A stretch of DNA of 35,639 nucleotides from Pedobacter sp. HMWF019 (GTDB lineage Bacteria > Bacteroidota > Bacteroidia > Sphingobacteriales > Sphingobacteriaceae): the NCBI RefSeq assembly GCF_003061025.1, contig NZ_QAIL01000089.1, positions 1 to 35,639 on the forward strand, read 5' to 3'. Below, piece after piece: positions 7,418 to 16,078 of this stretch. The notes under the pieces are model-generated. The model did no database searches. It had not been told where the DNA came from and worked only from the letters and a program-made list of their open reading frames with translations. Numbering within the stretch: the stretch's first letter is position 1; each line of letters opens with the position of its first letter. Position numbers and translations under genes: made by a program.

Positions 7418-10400
7418 ATGTATAGATTTTATGCCAGCAAACCGGGTATAACAGGTCGTTATATCCGTAAAATATGGATGATTATGCGCCTAACCACCAT
7501 CGTGCTCCTATTCACTTTAATGCAGGTCAGTGCCGCTACCTTTGGGCAGCGCATTACACTTAATGAACGTAAAGTATCATTAAAGGGTGCATTAGAAAAG
7601 ATCCATAATCAAAGTGGATACAACTTCCTATTTGACCGAAAGATACTCAATGGAGTCAAACCCATCACCATTTCCGTAAACAATGAGGAACTGGAAGTCA
7701 CACTTAAAAAAGTTTTGAACAACCTGCCCTTAACCTATATCATAGATGGAAAAACCATTATGATCAAACCAAAAGAAACTTCAATCCTGGATAAGGCCGT
7801 GGACAAACTGATTGACATTTTCTCAGCCCTGGACATCCGTGGCAAAGTAACAGACTTAAAAGGTAATCCAATTCCGGGAGCAACAGTAATCGTCAAAGGC
7901 ACAAAAAAAGCGACCTCTACAGATTACAATGGAAATTTTAAAATCCAGGCCGATCCAAATGATATCCTGATGATTCAAATGATAGGATTTGTAACCAGGG
8001 AAATACCCGTAAAAGATGAAACAGTACTCAATATTGCCCTCACAGATGAGGATAAAGCACTTGATGAGGTTGTCGTTGTTGGCTATGGTAAGCAAAAGAA
8101 GGTAACCATTACCGGTGCCGTAAGTACCATTAATATGGCTGATATGCAAACACCTAACCGATCGCTCTCCAATGCATTGGCAGGTAAAGTTGCCGGGGTT
8201 ATCTCTATGCAGAGAAGCGGGGAACCAGGTTACGACAACGCCTCCTTTACCATTCGGGGTATTGGCACATTCACAGGCAACTCAGAACCGTTGATCATCA
8301 TTGACGGCGTACAGCGAGACGATGTAAACAGTTCCTTTGGAGGCTCCTATAATAATATTGACCCAGAGGACATACAAAGCATCTCCCTGCTAAAAGACGC
8401 ATCGGCTACTGCAGTTTATGGCGCCAGAGGGGCCAATGGCGTATTGATCATCACTACAAAAAGAGGCGTTGCCGGCAAGCCGCAGATTTCAGTTAAAACT
8501 GAAGTTTCCATGTCAGGTCTCACTAAAATGCCAAAAATGCTCGATGGGGTTTCCTGGATGCGGCTGTACAACGAAGCAACTGTCAATGATGGCAACCAGC
8601 CCGTATATTCGGAAGAATTGATCCAAAAGACAGCCAGTGGCCTGGACCCCTATCTGTATCCGAATGTCAATTGGCTCAAAGCTACCTATAAAGACTGGGC
8701 ACCTGGTTTCAACAGCAACTTAAATGTGAGCGGGGGAGCCAAGACCGTAAGATATTATGTTTCTGCTTCCTTTTATGACCAGGACGGCAGCTATAAAGTA
8801 ACCAAACAAAACGGCTATAACCCAAATGTTAACTTTAAAAGATATGATTTCAGGACCAATCTTGACATTGACCTGAGCCCCACAACGCTCCTGTCCATGA
8901 ACCTGGACGCGATGCTGGTGAGCAGCAGGTACCCGGGTCTTTCTGCCAGCAAAATCTGGTATAATGCTTATTTGACCCCACCTATCGCTTTTCCTATACA
9001 ATATCCCGATGGATCCTGGGCTGGGCCTTATAACAATGTAGGCTCCAATCCGCTCAATGAGATCCAGAACACCGGCTATGCAACAGAATTCAGGCCAACC
9101 ATACAATCCATTTTCTCCATCAACCAAAAACTGGACCGCGTTACAAATGGTCTAAGCGCCATGGCCAGGTTCTCTTTTGACTCCTATAGTGAAAACGATA
9201 ACCGAAGATTCGGAAAAAACAGTCTGTATATGGCCAGCGGAAGAGATGCCGATGGAAACCTGGTCCTGAACCAGTCCCGGATCGGAGATCAGTTTTTAGG
9301 CTATTCCCAATCTGCACAGGCAGAAAAAACGATGTACCTGGAGACCAATATCAATTATGACCGCAACTTTGGCAATCATCATTTCGGTGGCTTGCTTTTA
9401 TACAATATGCGTTCAAGGATCGTGAGCTCAGCCGGCGATGTGATTTCTTCTATTCCTTTTAAAAATCAGGGTATGGCAGGCAGGATTACCTATTCCTATG
9501 CCGATCGGTACATGGCCGAATTTGATGCCGGTTATACCGGTTCCGAAAACTTCGAGCCTGGCAAAAGATTTGGTTTTTTCCCTTCCTTTTCAGCGGGCTG
9601 GGTAATTTCCAAAGAGCCTTTTTTCAGCAAATTATCTTCAGCCGTGAACTTACTCAAAATCAGAGGTTCCCACGGTCTGGTAGGAAACGACCAGATCGGT
9701 TCCACTAACGGGCTCAAAAGATTTCCTTATCTCAGCCAGTATGGTCCCGGTAGCTCTATAGGCCTTGGATACAATGGCACCATTTTCAATGGGGTTACGG
9801 AAAGTGTGATCGGTGTGGAAAACCTCACCTGGGAAAAATCAACTAAAGATGACATTGGCTTAGAGATTGGTTTGTTCAATAAGTTTAACATCACAGTAGA
9901 CTACTATAAGGAAAGAAGAAAAAATATCCTCATTTCACGCGGTTCCCTTTCAGGGATCCTGGGTACATCAGGAATTGTATTTGCCAATTTAGGCGAGATG
10001 AACAATCATGGTATAGATGCCAACATAGAGTATAATGAAAACATCGGAAAAGTATCCCTCCGTTTATATGGGAATTTCACCTATAACAACAATAAAATTA
10101 TACAGCAGGATGAACCCAAACAACTCTATGCCTACCAGCAGGCCACAGGACATAAATATGGGGACAATCTGATGTATGTTGCTGAAGGCCTGTTTACCTC
10201 ACAGGATCAGATCTCCAAAAGCCCGGGTCAGTTTGGTGCGATATTAAGACCGGGGGACATTAAATATAAAGACGTGAACGGTGATGGTGTGGTAGACAGC
10301 TTTGACAGGATATTTACTGGTAAATCTGATGTTCCTACCATTTTGTATGGTGCGGGTTTTACTGTAGGTTATAAAGGTATAGATCTTTCCCTTTTTTTCC

Positions 10401-10852
10401 AGGGCATTTCCGGTGCAACCTTTATGGCTAATGGATCTGCGGTAACTGGCGACGGGGCACAGGGTGCGGGTATCGTTCCTTTTACAGGAATGGGCTTGTA
10501 TCCTTCAGGAATGCTGGCCAACCTGGAAAACAGGTGGACTACTGAAAACCCAAGCCAGAATGTAGATTATCCGAGGCTGGGCATTGCCAATCAAAACAGC
10601 AACAATTACCAGCCAAGTACCTGGTGGTCAAAAGATGCCAGTTTTGTCCGCCTGAAACAGGCCACTTTGGGATATAGATTTTCAGATGCATTTCTAACAA
10701 AATCAGGTATTAAGTCTGTATACTTTTATTTGACAGGTCAAAACCTGCTCACCTTCTCCAAATTTAAATTATGGGATCCGGAATTGGGTGCGAATGCCGC
10801 AGGATATCCGCCATTAAGAACATTTGCATTGGGACTGAAAGTATCATTTTAA
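7418..10852 (+). CDS. SusC/RagA-type TonB-dependent outer-membrane transporter
   Basis: A 1144-residue SusC-type transporter. It has an N-terminal signal region (MRLTTIVLLFTLMQVSA), an STN domain (about residues 55-105, which talks to FecR-type anti-sigma factors), a carboxypeptidase-like regulatory domain (about 140-215, IRGKVTDLKGNPIPGATVIV), then the plug and barrel (EVVVVGYGKQKKVTITGAVS; NGVLIITTKRG). It ends in a barrel strand with terminal phenylalanine (LGLKVSF). The start MYRFYASKPG with a long pre-sequence is typical of Pedobacter-like SusC proteins. The STN domain and the sigma/FecR genes upstream show trans-envelope signalling. It imports a glycan fragment with the SusD lipoprotein; the glycan is unknown, although a neighbouring GH89 enzyme hints at alpha-GlcNAc-containing material. 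Confidence 0.95.
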   Translation: MYRFYASKPGITGRYIRKIWMIMRLTTIVLLFTLMQVSAATFGQRITLNERKVSLKGALEKIHNQSGYNFLFDRKILNGVKPITISVNNEELEVTLKKVLNNLPLTYIIDGKTIMIKPKETSILDKAVDKLIDIFSALDIRGKVTDLKGNPIPGATVIVKGTKKATSTDYNGNFKIQADPNDILMIQMIGFVTREIPVKDETVLNIALTDEDKALDEVVVVGYGKQKKVTITGAVSTINMADMQTPNRSLSNALAGKVAGVISMQRSGEPGYDNASFTIRGIGTFTGNSEPLIIIDGVQRDDVNSSFGGSYNNIDPEDIQSISLLKDASATAVYGARGANGVLIITTKRGVAGKPQISVKTEVSMSGLTKMPKMLDGVSWMRLYNEATVNDGNQPVYSEELIQKTASGLDPYLYPNVNWLKATYKDWAPGFNSNLNVSGGAKTVRYYVSASFYDQDGSYKVTKQNGYNPNVNFKRYDFRTNLDIDLSPTTLLSMNLDAMLVSSRYPGLSASKIWYNAYLTPPIAFPIQYPDGSWAGPYNNVGSNPLNEIQNTGYATEFRPTIQSIFSINQKLDRVTNGLSAMARFSFDSYSENDNRRFGKNSLYMASGRDADGNLVLNQSRIGDQFLGYSQSAQAEKTMYLETNINYDRNFGNHHFGGLLLYNMRSRIVSSAGDVISSIPFKNQGMAGRITYSYADRYMAEFDAGYTGSENFEPGKRFGFFPSFSAGWVISKEPFFSKLSSAVNLLKIRGSHGLVGNDQIGSTNGLKRFPYLSQYGPGSSIGLGYNGTIFNGVTESVIGVENLTWEKSTKDDIGLEIGLFNKFNITVDYYKERRKNILISRGSLSGILGTSGIVFANLGEMNNHGIDANIEYNENIGKVSLRLYGNFTYNNNKIIQQDEPKQLYAYQQATGHKYGDNLMYVAEGLFTSQDQISKSPGQFGAILRPGDIKYKDVNGDGVVDSFDRIFTGKSDVPTILYGAGFTVGYKGIDLSLFFQGISGATFMANGSAVTGDGAQGAGIVPFTGMGLYPSGMLANLENRWTTENPSQNVDYPRLGIANQNSNNYQPSTWWSKDASFVRLKQATLGYRFSDAFLTKSGIKSVYFYLTGQNLLTFSKFKLWDPELGANAAGYPPLRTFALGLKVSF

Positions 10853-10893
10853 TCAAAGCTATGGATCAATTACAAGCATTAAAAATTAAAGAG

Positions 10894-12720
10894 ATGAAAA
10901 AATATATATTCATTATCGCAATAGGGTCATGCTTATTGACAGGCATTTTGTTCTCCTGCAAACATCTGGATGAAAAACCGGATAATTTGCTGACCTCGGA
11001 TATCCTGTGGAGCAACAGAGCTAATGCAGAATCCTATTTATACAATATCTATGGGGCCATACTGGAAATCGACTATCCACACCAGGGTACCAGCGACGAA
11101 GCTTCCATATCCATACCGAGCACCAGCGCAAGACGAATGGCCGCCGGAGACTGGAGCCCGGTGAATGCCCATTATGACCACTGGGACAATTATTATAAGG
11201 GGATCCGGTCCTCCTTTATTTTTGAGGCCAATGTGGATAGAGTTCCGGAATCACAGTTGAGTTCTGCCTTGAAAACGCAGTATAAAGCAGAATCCAAATT
11301 CCTGAGGGGATGGTTTTACTGGCAGCTGATCAAACAATATGGACCGGTTGTAAAACTTACCGGCCCATTGGCGCTGGACGCTGATTTCAATACCTATCCA
11401 AGAGCCACATTTGAAGACTGCAAAAACTATATTAATCAATTGATGGATGAAGCAGCTGCGGTTTTACCGGCCAGCTGGTCATCATCCAGCAATTATGGCC
11501 GCCCGTCCAAAGGCTCCTGCCTTGCCGTAAAATCACAGCTGACCTTATGGGCAGCCAGCCCCTTATGGAATGGAAACCCGGCCTTCGCTTCACTTAAGAA
11601 TCAGGACGGAACTGCTTTAGCCCCTGCAAACTATGATGCCAGTAAATGGAAAATCGCCGCAGATGCGGCAAAAGCAGTGATCGACCTTAATGCCTATAAA
11701 TTGTTCACTAATCTGGATAATGGCGGTACCCAGTTTGACCCTTACCTATCTGTACGCGATTTGTTTTTGACCAACTGGAACAGCGAAATCCTGTTCTCTA
11801 GAAATTCATGGAACTATTGGGGTTACGTTAAGGCCTCCTCACCCAACCCCGGCGGTATTAACCTGTATAATGCCACCCAAAACGTTGTTGACGCCTTTTA
11901 CATGGACAACGGCCGCAGTATTGATGATCCTCTGTCCCAATATAATGAAACAGGATTTGCGGGAACCGATGGAGCACACTACTGGGCCCATAAAAAAGGT
12001 CAATGGAACATGTATGCCAATCGTGAACCACGTTTTTATGCTTACGTACAGTATAATGCCCGTCCGGTATTGCCCGCCCCTACTGTCGATGATAAAAACT
12101 TTTTCTCTTCAACAGGCAATGTTGATGGTACAGGTCGCGTAGAATTCTACTATACAGGCAAAGCAGGTGCCAAAGCATCGGGGATTACCAATAACATTAC
12201 AGGTTATGATTTTCTAAAAAATGTAGGGCCTGCCGATAACATCAGACAGGACGCGACCAATTATAGGCCATTTATCCTTATCCGTTATGCTGAAATACTC
12301 CTGAATTATGCCGAAGCATTAAATGAATATGACCCCTCCAATGCAGACATTGTAAGAACGTTAAACCTGGTCAGATCAAGGGCAGGGCTCCCAGGCATAG
12401 AAACCGTATACCCTTTGGCAGTTGGAAATAAGGAACTAATGAGAAAATACATACTAAAGGAAAGACAGGTGGAGCTTTGCTTTGAAGGCGACAGGTACTT
12501 TACGCTTGTCAGGAGGCTGATGCTGGGCGCCACGGAAAACCAAACCATCTATGGTATGAATGTAAATGAAGATGATGGTGGCCAGGGTTTTGCTTTTACC
12601 CGGTTTTACAACCGTACCCTTTTTCAAAAAAGAGCCTGGAACAACAAGATGTATCTCTTTCCAATCTCTCAATACCAAATGGATAGAGACAGAGCACTTG
12701 TGCAGAATCCAGGTTGGTAA
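10894..12720 (+). CDS. SusD/RagB-type glycan-binding lipoprotein
   Basis: A 608-residue SusD-family surface lipoprotein. The signal peptide ends in a lipobox around Cys-22 (LLTGILFSC). Typical SusD segments follow: FLRGWFYWQLIKQYGPV with the helical TPR-like core, RPFILIRYAEILLNYAEALNEY, and the C-terminal RQVELCFEGDRYFTLVRR with QNPGW at the end. It forms the lid of the SusC transporter encoded 41 bases upstream. Upstream in-frame codons reach into the SusC gene, but the ATG at 10894 gives the proper signal peptide; ATG 10861 is another option. Confidence 0.95.
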   Translation: MKKYIFIIAIGSCLLTGILFSCKHLDEKPDNLLTSDILWSNRANAESYLYNIYGAILEIDYPHQGTSDEASISIPSTSARRMAAGDWSPVNAHYDHWDNYYKGIRSSFIFEANVDRVPESQLSSALKTQYKAESKFLRGWFYWQLIKQYGPVVKLTGPLALDADFNTYPRATFEDCKNYINQLMDEAAAVLPASWSSSSNYGRPSKGSCLAVKSQLTLWAASPLWNGNPAFASLKNQDGTALAPANYDASKWKIAADAAKAVIDLNAYKLFTNLDNGGTQFDPYLSVRDLFLTNWNSEILFSRNSWNYWGYVKASSPNPGGINLYNATQNVVDAFYMDNGRSIDDPLSQYNETGFAGTDGAHYWAHKKGQWNMYANREPRFYAYVQYNARPVLPAPTVDDKNFFSSTGNVDGTGRVEFYYTGKAGAKASGITNNITGYDFLKNVGPADNIRQDATNYRPFILIRYAEILLNYAEALNEYDPSNADIVRTLNLVRSRAGLPGIETVYPLAVGNKELMRKYILKERQVELCFEGDRYFTLVRRLMLGATENQTIYGMNVNEDDGGQGFAFTRFYNRTLFQKRAWNNKMYLFPISQYQMDRDRALVQNPGW

Positions 12721-12755
12721 AATCAGGCATCAATATGTATTTAACAAAGCAATCC

Positions 12756-14084
12756 ATGAAACAATTCATCAATATATCGGTAAAACGCAAACATTTATTA
12801 TGTTACACTGCCAGCCTGCTGCTTTTGTTTGCAGGTTGTAAAAAAGACAAGGATAGTACTTACAACGCTTCTTCACCCATCACTGTTTCAGATTTCATTC
12901 CAAAAAAAGGCTCAGGTGGTACTGAAGTACTCATTACCGGAAGTAACTTTTCTTCCGACATCTCTAAGGTTTCTGTAACGTTGAACGGCCGGCCACTCAA
13001 AGTAATAGGCGCTAATGCAACGCAGATTATGGCAGTTGTACCTAAAAGATCAAAGACAGGACCAATAAAAGTAAAAATAGAAAACGGAGAGGGGTCCAGC
13101 CAGGCCATTTTCAATTATGAATATACCAGGACGGTAACTACCCTGGCAGGTTCTGGCAACCCAGGCTTTGCCAATGGAAAAGGAACAGATGCCTCATTTA
13201 ACCTGGGCGGCCAGAACTGGTACAGGAGTTCCGGTATCGTAGTAGACGATAATCTCAATGTATATGTGGCCGATCCTGGCAACCACTGTATCCGAAAAAT
13301 TGATTCGCTAGGGAACGTGAGTACTTTAGCCGGTAACCCTAACCTATCGGGTTACTCCGATGGTAAAGGTCATAACGCAAATTTCTCTTTGCCTTATGAC
13401 CTGGCTATTGATACCCATGGAAATCTGTACTGTGTAGATCCGGGCAATTGGGATATAAGAATGATTACACCAGATGGTCAGGCCACCACATGGGGCTTTG
13501 GAAGCCAGGCACCATGGAGCGTCGCCTTTGATAAAACTACCGGCAATGTTTACTACGCAAGTTGTTCCAGTCCTGGCAACATTTATCAGATCAATGCCCA
13601 AGGTAACAGTAAGGCGATCATCTCCGGACTCAATTACCCTGCGGGTATTAAATTTGACAATACCGGCAATTTATTTGTATCCGTACATGGCGACCAGGTG
13701 ATCAGAAAATTCACTGCCGGCACCTGGCAGAGCAGTATCGTTGCAGGTCAATTGGGAAATGCAGGTTATGTAAATGGAGCAGCTACATCTGCGTTATTCT
13801 CCTTTCCATGGGGAATCGCAATAGACAGCAGTAATAATATATATGTGGCCGGCAATGGGACAGGTGGTGGAAGCACGACCAATCCAGACCAAAGCATTCG
13901 CTATATTCAGGCTGGCACCTATGAAGTAAGCACATTTGCCGGGAGCAGTAGCGCTGGTTTCTCAGAAGGAGTGGGCGGACAGGCTTCCTTCAGTGCCCCT
14001 ACCGGAGTCGCGGTAGACAAAAATGGAACTGTGTATGTATTAGACAAGAACAACAACAGGATCAGGAAGATCATTTCCGAATAA
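12756..14084 (+). CDS. IPT/TIG and NHL-repeat lipoprotein
   Basis: A 442-residue surface lipoprotein with lipobox cysteine at residue 28 (LLLLFAGC). An IPT/TIG immunoglobulin-like domain lies at about residues 40-125 (ITVSDFIPKKGSGGTEVLITG). NHL-type beta-propeller repeats follow to the end, each with the pattern seen in GIVVDDNLNVYVADPGNHCI and GVAVDKNGTVYVLDKNNNRI. Genes of this kind often follow SusC/SusD pairs in Bacteroidota and are thought to bind glycan at the cell surface. The start at 12756 gives the cleanest signal peptide; ATG 12735 is possible. It is 35 bases after the SusD stop codon and likely in the same operon. Confidence 0.88.
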   Translation: MKQFINISVKRKHLLCYTASLLLLFAGCKKDKDSTYNASSPITVSDFIPKKGSGGTEVLITGSNFSSDISKVSVTLNGRPLKVIGANATQIMAVVPKRSKTGPIKVKIENGEGSSQAIFNYEYTRTVTTLAGSGNPGFANGKGTDASFNLGGQNWYRSSGIVVDDNLNVYVADPGNHCIRKIDSLGNVSTLAGNPNLSGYSDGKGHNANFSLPYDLAIDTHGNLYCVDPGNWDIRMITPDGQATTWGFGSQAPWSVAFDKTTGNVYYASCSSPGNIYQINAQGNSKAIISGLNYPAGIKFDNTGNLFVSVHGDQVIRKFTAGTWQSSIVAGQLGNAGYVNGAATSALFSFPWGIAIDSSNNIYVAGNGTGGGSTTNPDQSIRYIQAGTYEVSTFAGSSSAGFSEGVGGQASFSAPTGVAVDKNGTVYVLDKNNNRIRKIISE

Positions 14085-14120
14085 TTAAAAGCCCTACATA
14101 CACCTAATTTTAATTAAAAC

Positions 14121-15566
14121 ATGAAACCATCTGCTTTTTTAAGCCTGGTATTCGTAGTACAAACCTTCTTTTGTACTACGAATACTTTTGCGACATTATT
14201 TCAAGCTAAAGAAAAAACCCATACATATTATGTATCCGTTAAGGGCTCCGATACCAACACCGGAAGTATCACCGCCCCTTTTCAAACCATCAATAAGGCA
14301 TTGAGCCATGCTGCGCCTGGCGACCAGGTAGTTGTTAGAGGAGGCACCTATTATCAGGAAGTGAAATTTCCAAAATCAGGCTATCCTGGTAAATACATCC
14401 GTCTAAAAAACTATCCCAGAGAAAAACCCGTTATTGACGGCAGCAAAACCGTGGTTTCCGGATGGATGGCCATGGTTACTGTAAGCAATATAAGCTATGT
14501 ATCTATTGAGGGTTTCGACATCTGCAACCTCAGCAGTTCTAGTATCAATACAGACCCCCAAGGCATCACAATCAATGGGAATGCACAGCACATTTCGATC
14601 AAAAACTGCAATATTTACAATATCAAAAGTACGGCTACACTTGAACAAGGACGAAGCGGCCATGCTATATTGGTTATTGGAAGTGACAACACACCAATAT
14701 CTAACCTGCTAATCACTGGCTGTACAATACACGATACGCAAACCGGAACAAGTGAAAACGTAACTCTGGCGGGGAATATTGACGGCTTCATTTTCAGTCA
14801 CAATAGAGTATATGATACAGAAAACATTGGTGTTATTGTAGCCGGAGGCGATGGTTTAAACCCTCATGGAGTGGTAAAAACCAATTATGCCCGCAACGGC
14901 GTAATCAGCGACAATATTTTCCATCACAACACAATGACCAAAACACCTGAGACATGGGGGCCTGACAGGTTCGGTGCCATTTCCATTTATGTTTGTGGCG
15001 GAGCGAATACCATTATTGAAAGAAATGTAGTTTACGAAAGCGACAGAGGGATTGGTCTGGTCAGTGAAAGCAATATCTATCCAACAAGAACCACTACCGT
15101 AAGAAACAATCTGGTCTACGATTGCTACAGGGCAGGTATTTATATGGGAGATTATTTAAACTACACCATCGCCGGCACAAAAAACTGTAGCATTTTGAAC
15201 AATACCTTATTTCAGAATAATCGTGTTCCGGGAGCATTTGGAGAAATTGAAGGCGAGCTCAGACTAACGGAGCATTGCGACAGCAATGTAATTAAGAACA
15301 ATACCGTGTATGCTGGACCTAAGGACCTGCTGGTCCATAAATACACCCTAACCGGAAGTCATAATACCATTGATCACAATAGCTATTTTACCACAACACA
15401 GCCTCAATGGATCTGGAACAGCACCAACGGCAACCCGATTACCGATTTCCAGATCTGGAAAAAAATCAGTAGTCAGGATGCCAATTCCACCCTAAAAATA
15501 GTTAGTCCTAAGTTTTACTCAAATTTAAGCAGAAAATGGAAAAGATACCCACAATCAAAGATATAG
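14121..15566 (+). CDS. Secreted right-handed beta-helix protein, possibly shortened at its C terminus
   Basis: A 481-residue protein with a signal peptide (about 1-24, ending NTFA). It begins with the DUF1565-type segment YYVSVKGSDTNTGS, and continues with HAAPGDQVVVRGGTYYQ and many parallel beta-helix rungs (NGNAQHISIKNCNIYNI, NAIVERN-like turns). This fold is used by polysaccharide lyases and some glycosidases acting on acidic glycans, but no catalytic residues can be assigned by eye. It closes the SusC/SusD operon. The final part (SPKFYSNLSRKW...) stops where relatives usually continue with further rungs, and its end overlaps the LacI fragment by 31 bases. A small C-terminal loss at a rearrangement point is possible. 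Confidence 0.82.
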   Translation: MKPSAFLSLVFVVQTFFCTTNTFATLFQAKEKTHTYYVSVKGSDTNTGSITAPFQTINKALSHAAPGDQVVVRGGTYYQEVKFPKSGYPGKYIRLKNYPREKPVIDGSKTVVSGWMAMVTVSNISYVSIEGFDICNLSSSSINTDPQGITINGNAQHISIKNCNIYNIKSTATLEQGRSGHAILVIGSDNTPISNLLITGCTIHDTQTGTSENVTLAGNIDGFIFSHNRVYDTENIGVIVAGGDGLNPHGVVKTNYARNGVISDNIFHHNTMTKTPETWGPDRFGAISIYVCGGANTIIERNVVYESDRGIGLVSESNIYPTRTTTVRNNLVYDCYRAGIYMGDYLNYTIAGTKNCSILNNTLFQNNRVPGAFGEIEGELRLTEHCDSNVIKNNTVYAGPKDLLVHKYTLTGSHNTIDHNSYFTTTQPQWIWNSTNGNPITDFQIWKKISSQDANSTLKIVSPKFYSNLSRKWKRYPQSKI

Positions 15567-16078
15567 CGAGACGACTCAAGATAGATCCTTCAACAGTATC
15601 CAGAGCACTTCGGGGACACCCAAGTATCGGTCTGGTGACTACGATGAGGGTCAACAAAATAGCTAAAGAATTAAATTACCACCCCAACCAGAATGCAGTA
15701 TTCCTTAAGCAAGGAAAAACCTTTACTATAGGTGTTGTTTTACCGGATATCGCAGAAAACTCTTATTGTTCAATACTTCGTGAAATAGAGTGTTGCGCTC
15801 ATGATAAGAATTATAATGTAATTTTCGGTCAGTCTTTTCAAGAACCAGACCGGGAAAAACAGATTTTGGAAAACATGAAGAACCTTAGGGTTGACGGCAT
15901 CCTGATTGCAGTGACCAAATCCACCATAGATATAGAGCAGTTTGAACAGCTCAGAAGATACAATATCCCTGTTGTCACTTTAGACAACAGGGATATCGCA
16001 GGAAATCAATCCGATCAGGCTATTGAATACCTGTTTTCAATGTTAGAATTTCAGCAGTTATCTGCTCTAAAGACTTAG
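15536..16078 (+). pseudogene. Truncated LacI-family transcriptional regulator
   Basis: A 180-residue open frame covering only the first half of a LacI regulator, which is normally about 340 residues. The helix-turn-helix is intact (IKDIARRLKIDPSTVSRALR, then KIAKELNYHPNQNA). The start of the ligand-binding domain is also present (FTIGVVLPDIAENSYCSILR, GILIAVTKS, IPVVTLDNRD). After about residue 161 the sequence stops resembling LacI and runs into the antisense of the GH89 gene's 3' end (16020-16078). The second lobe and dimer interface are missing, so I call it a remnant. It may once have acted on the operators at 18264-18300. A functional short repressor is less likely but not excluded. Confidence 0.8.

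Noticed and set aside
10771-10893. Upstream start of the SusD gene inside SusC
   Set aside because: The segment is SusC coding sequence in another frame; the lipoprotein signal peptide begins at 10894.
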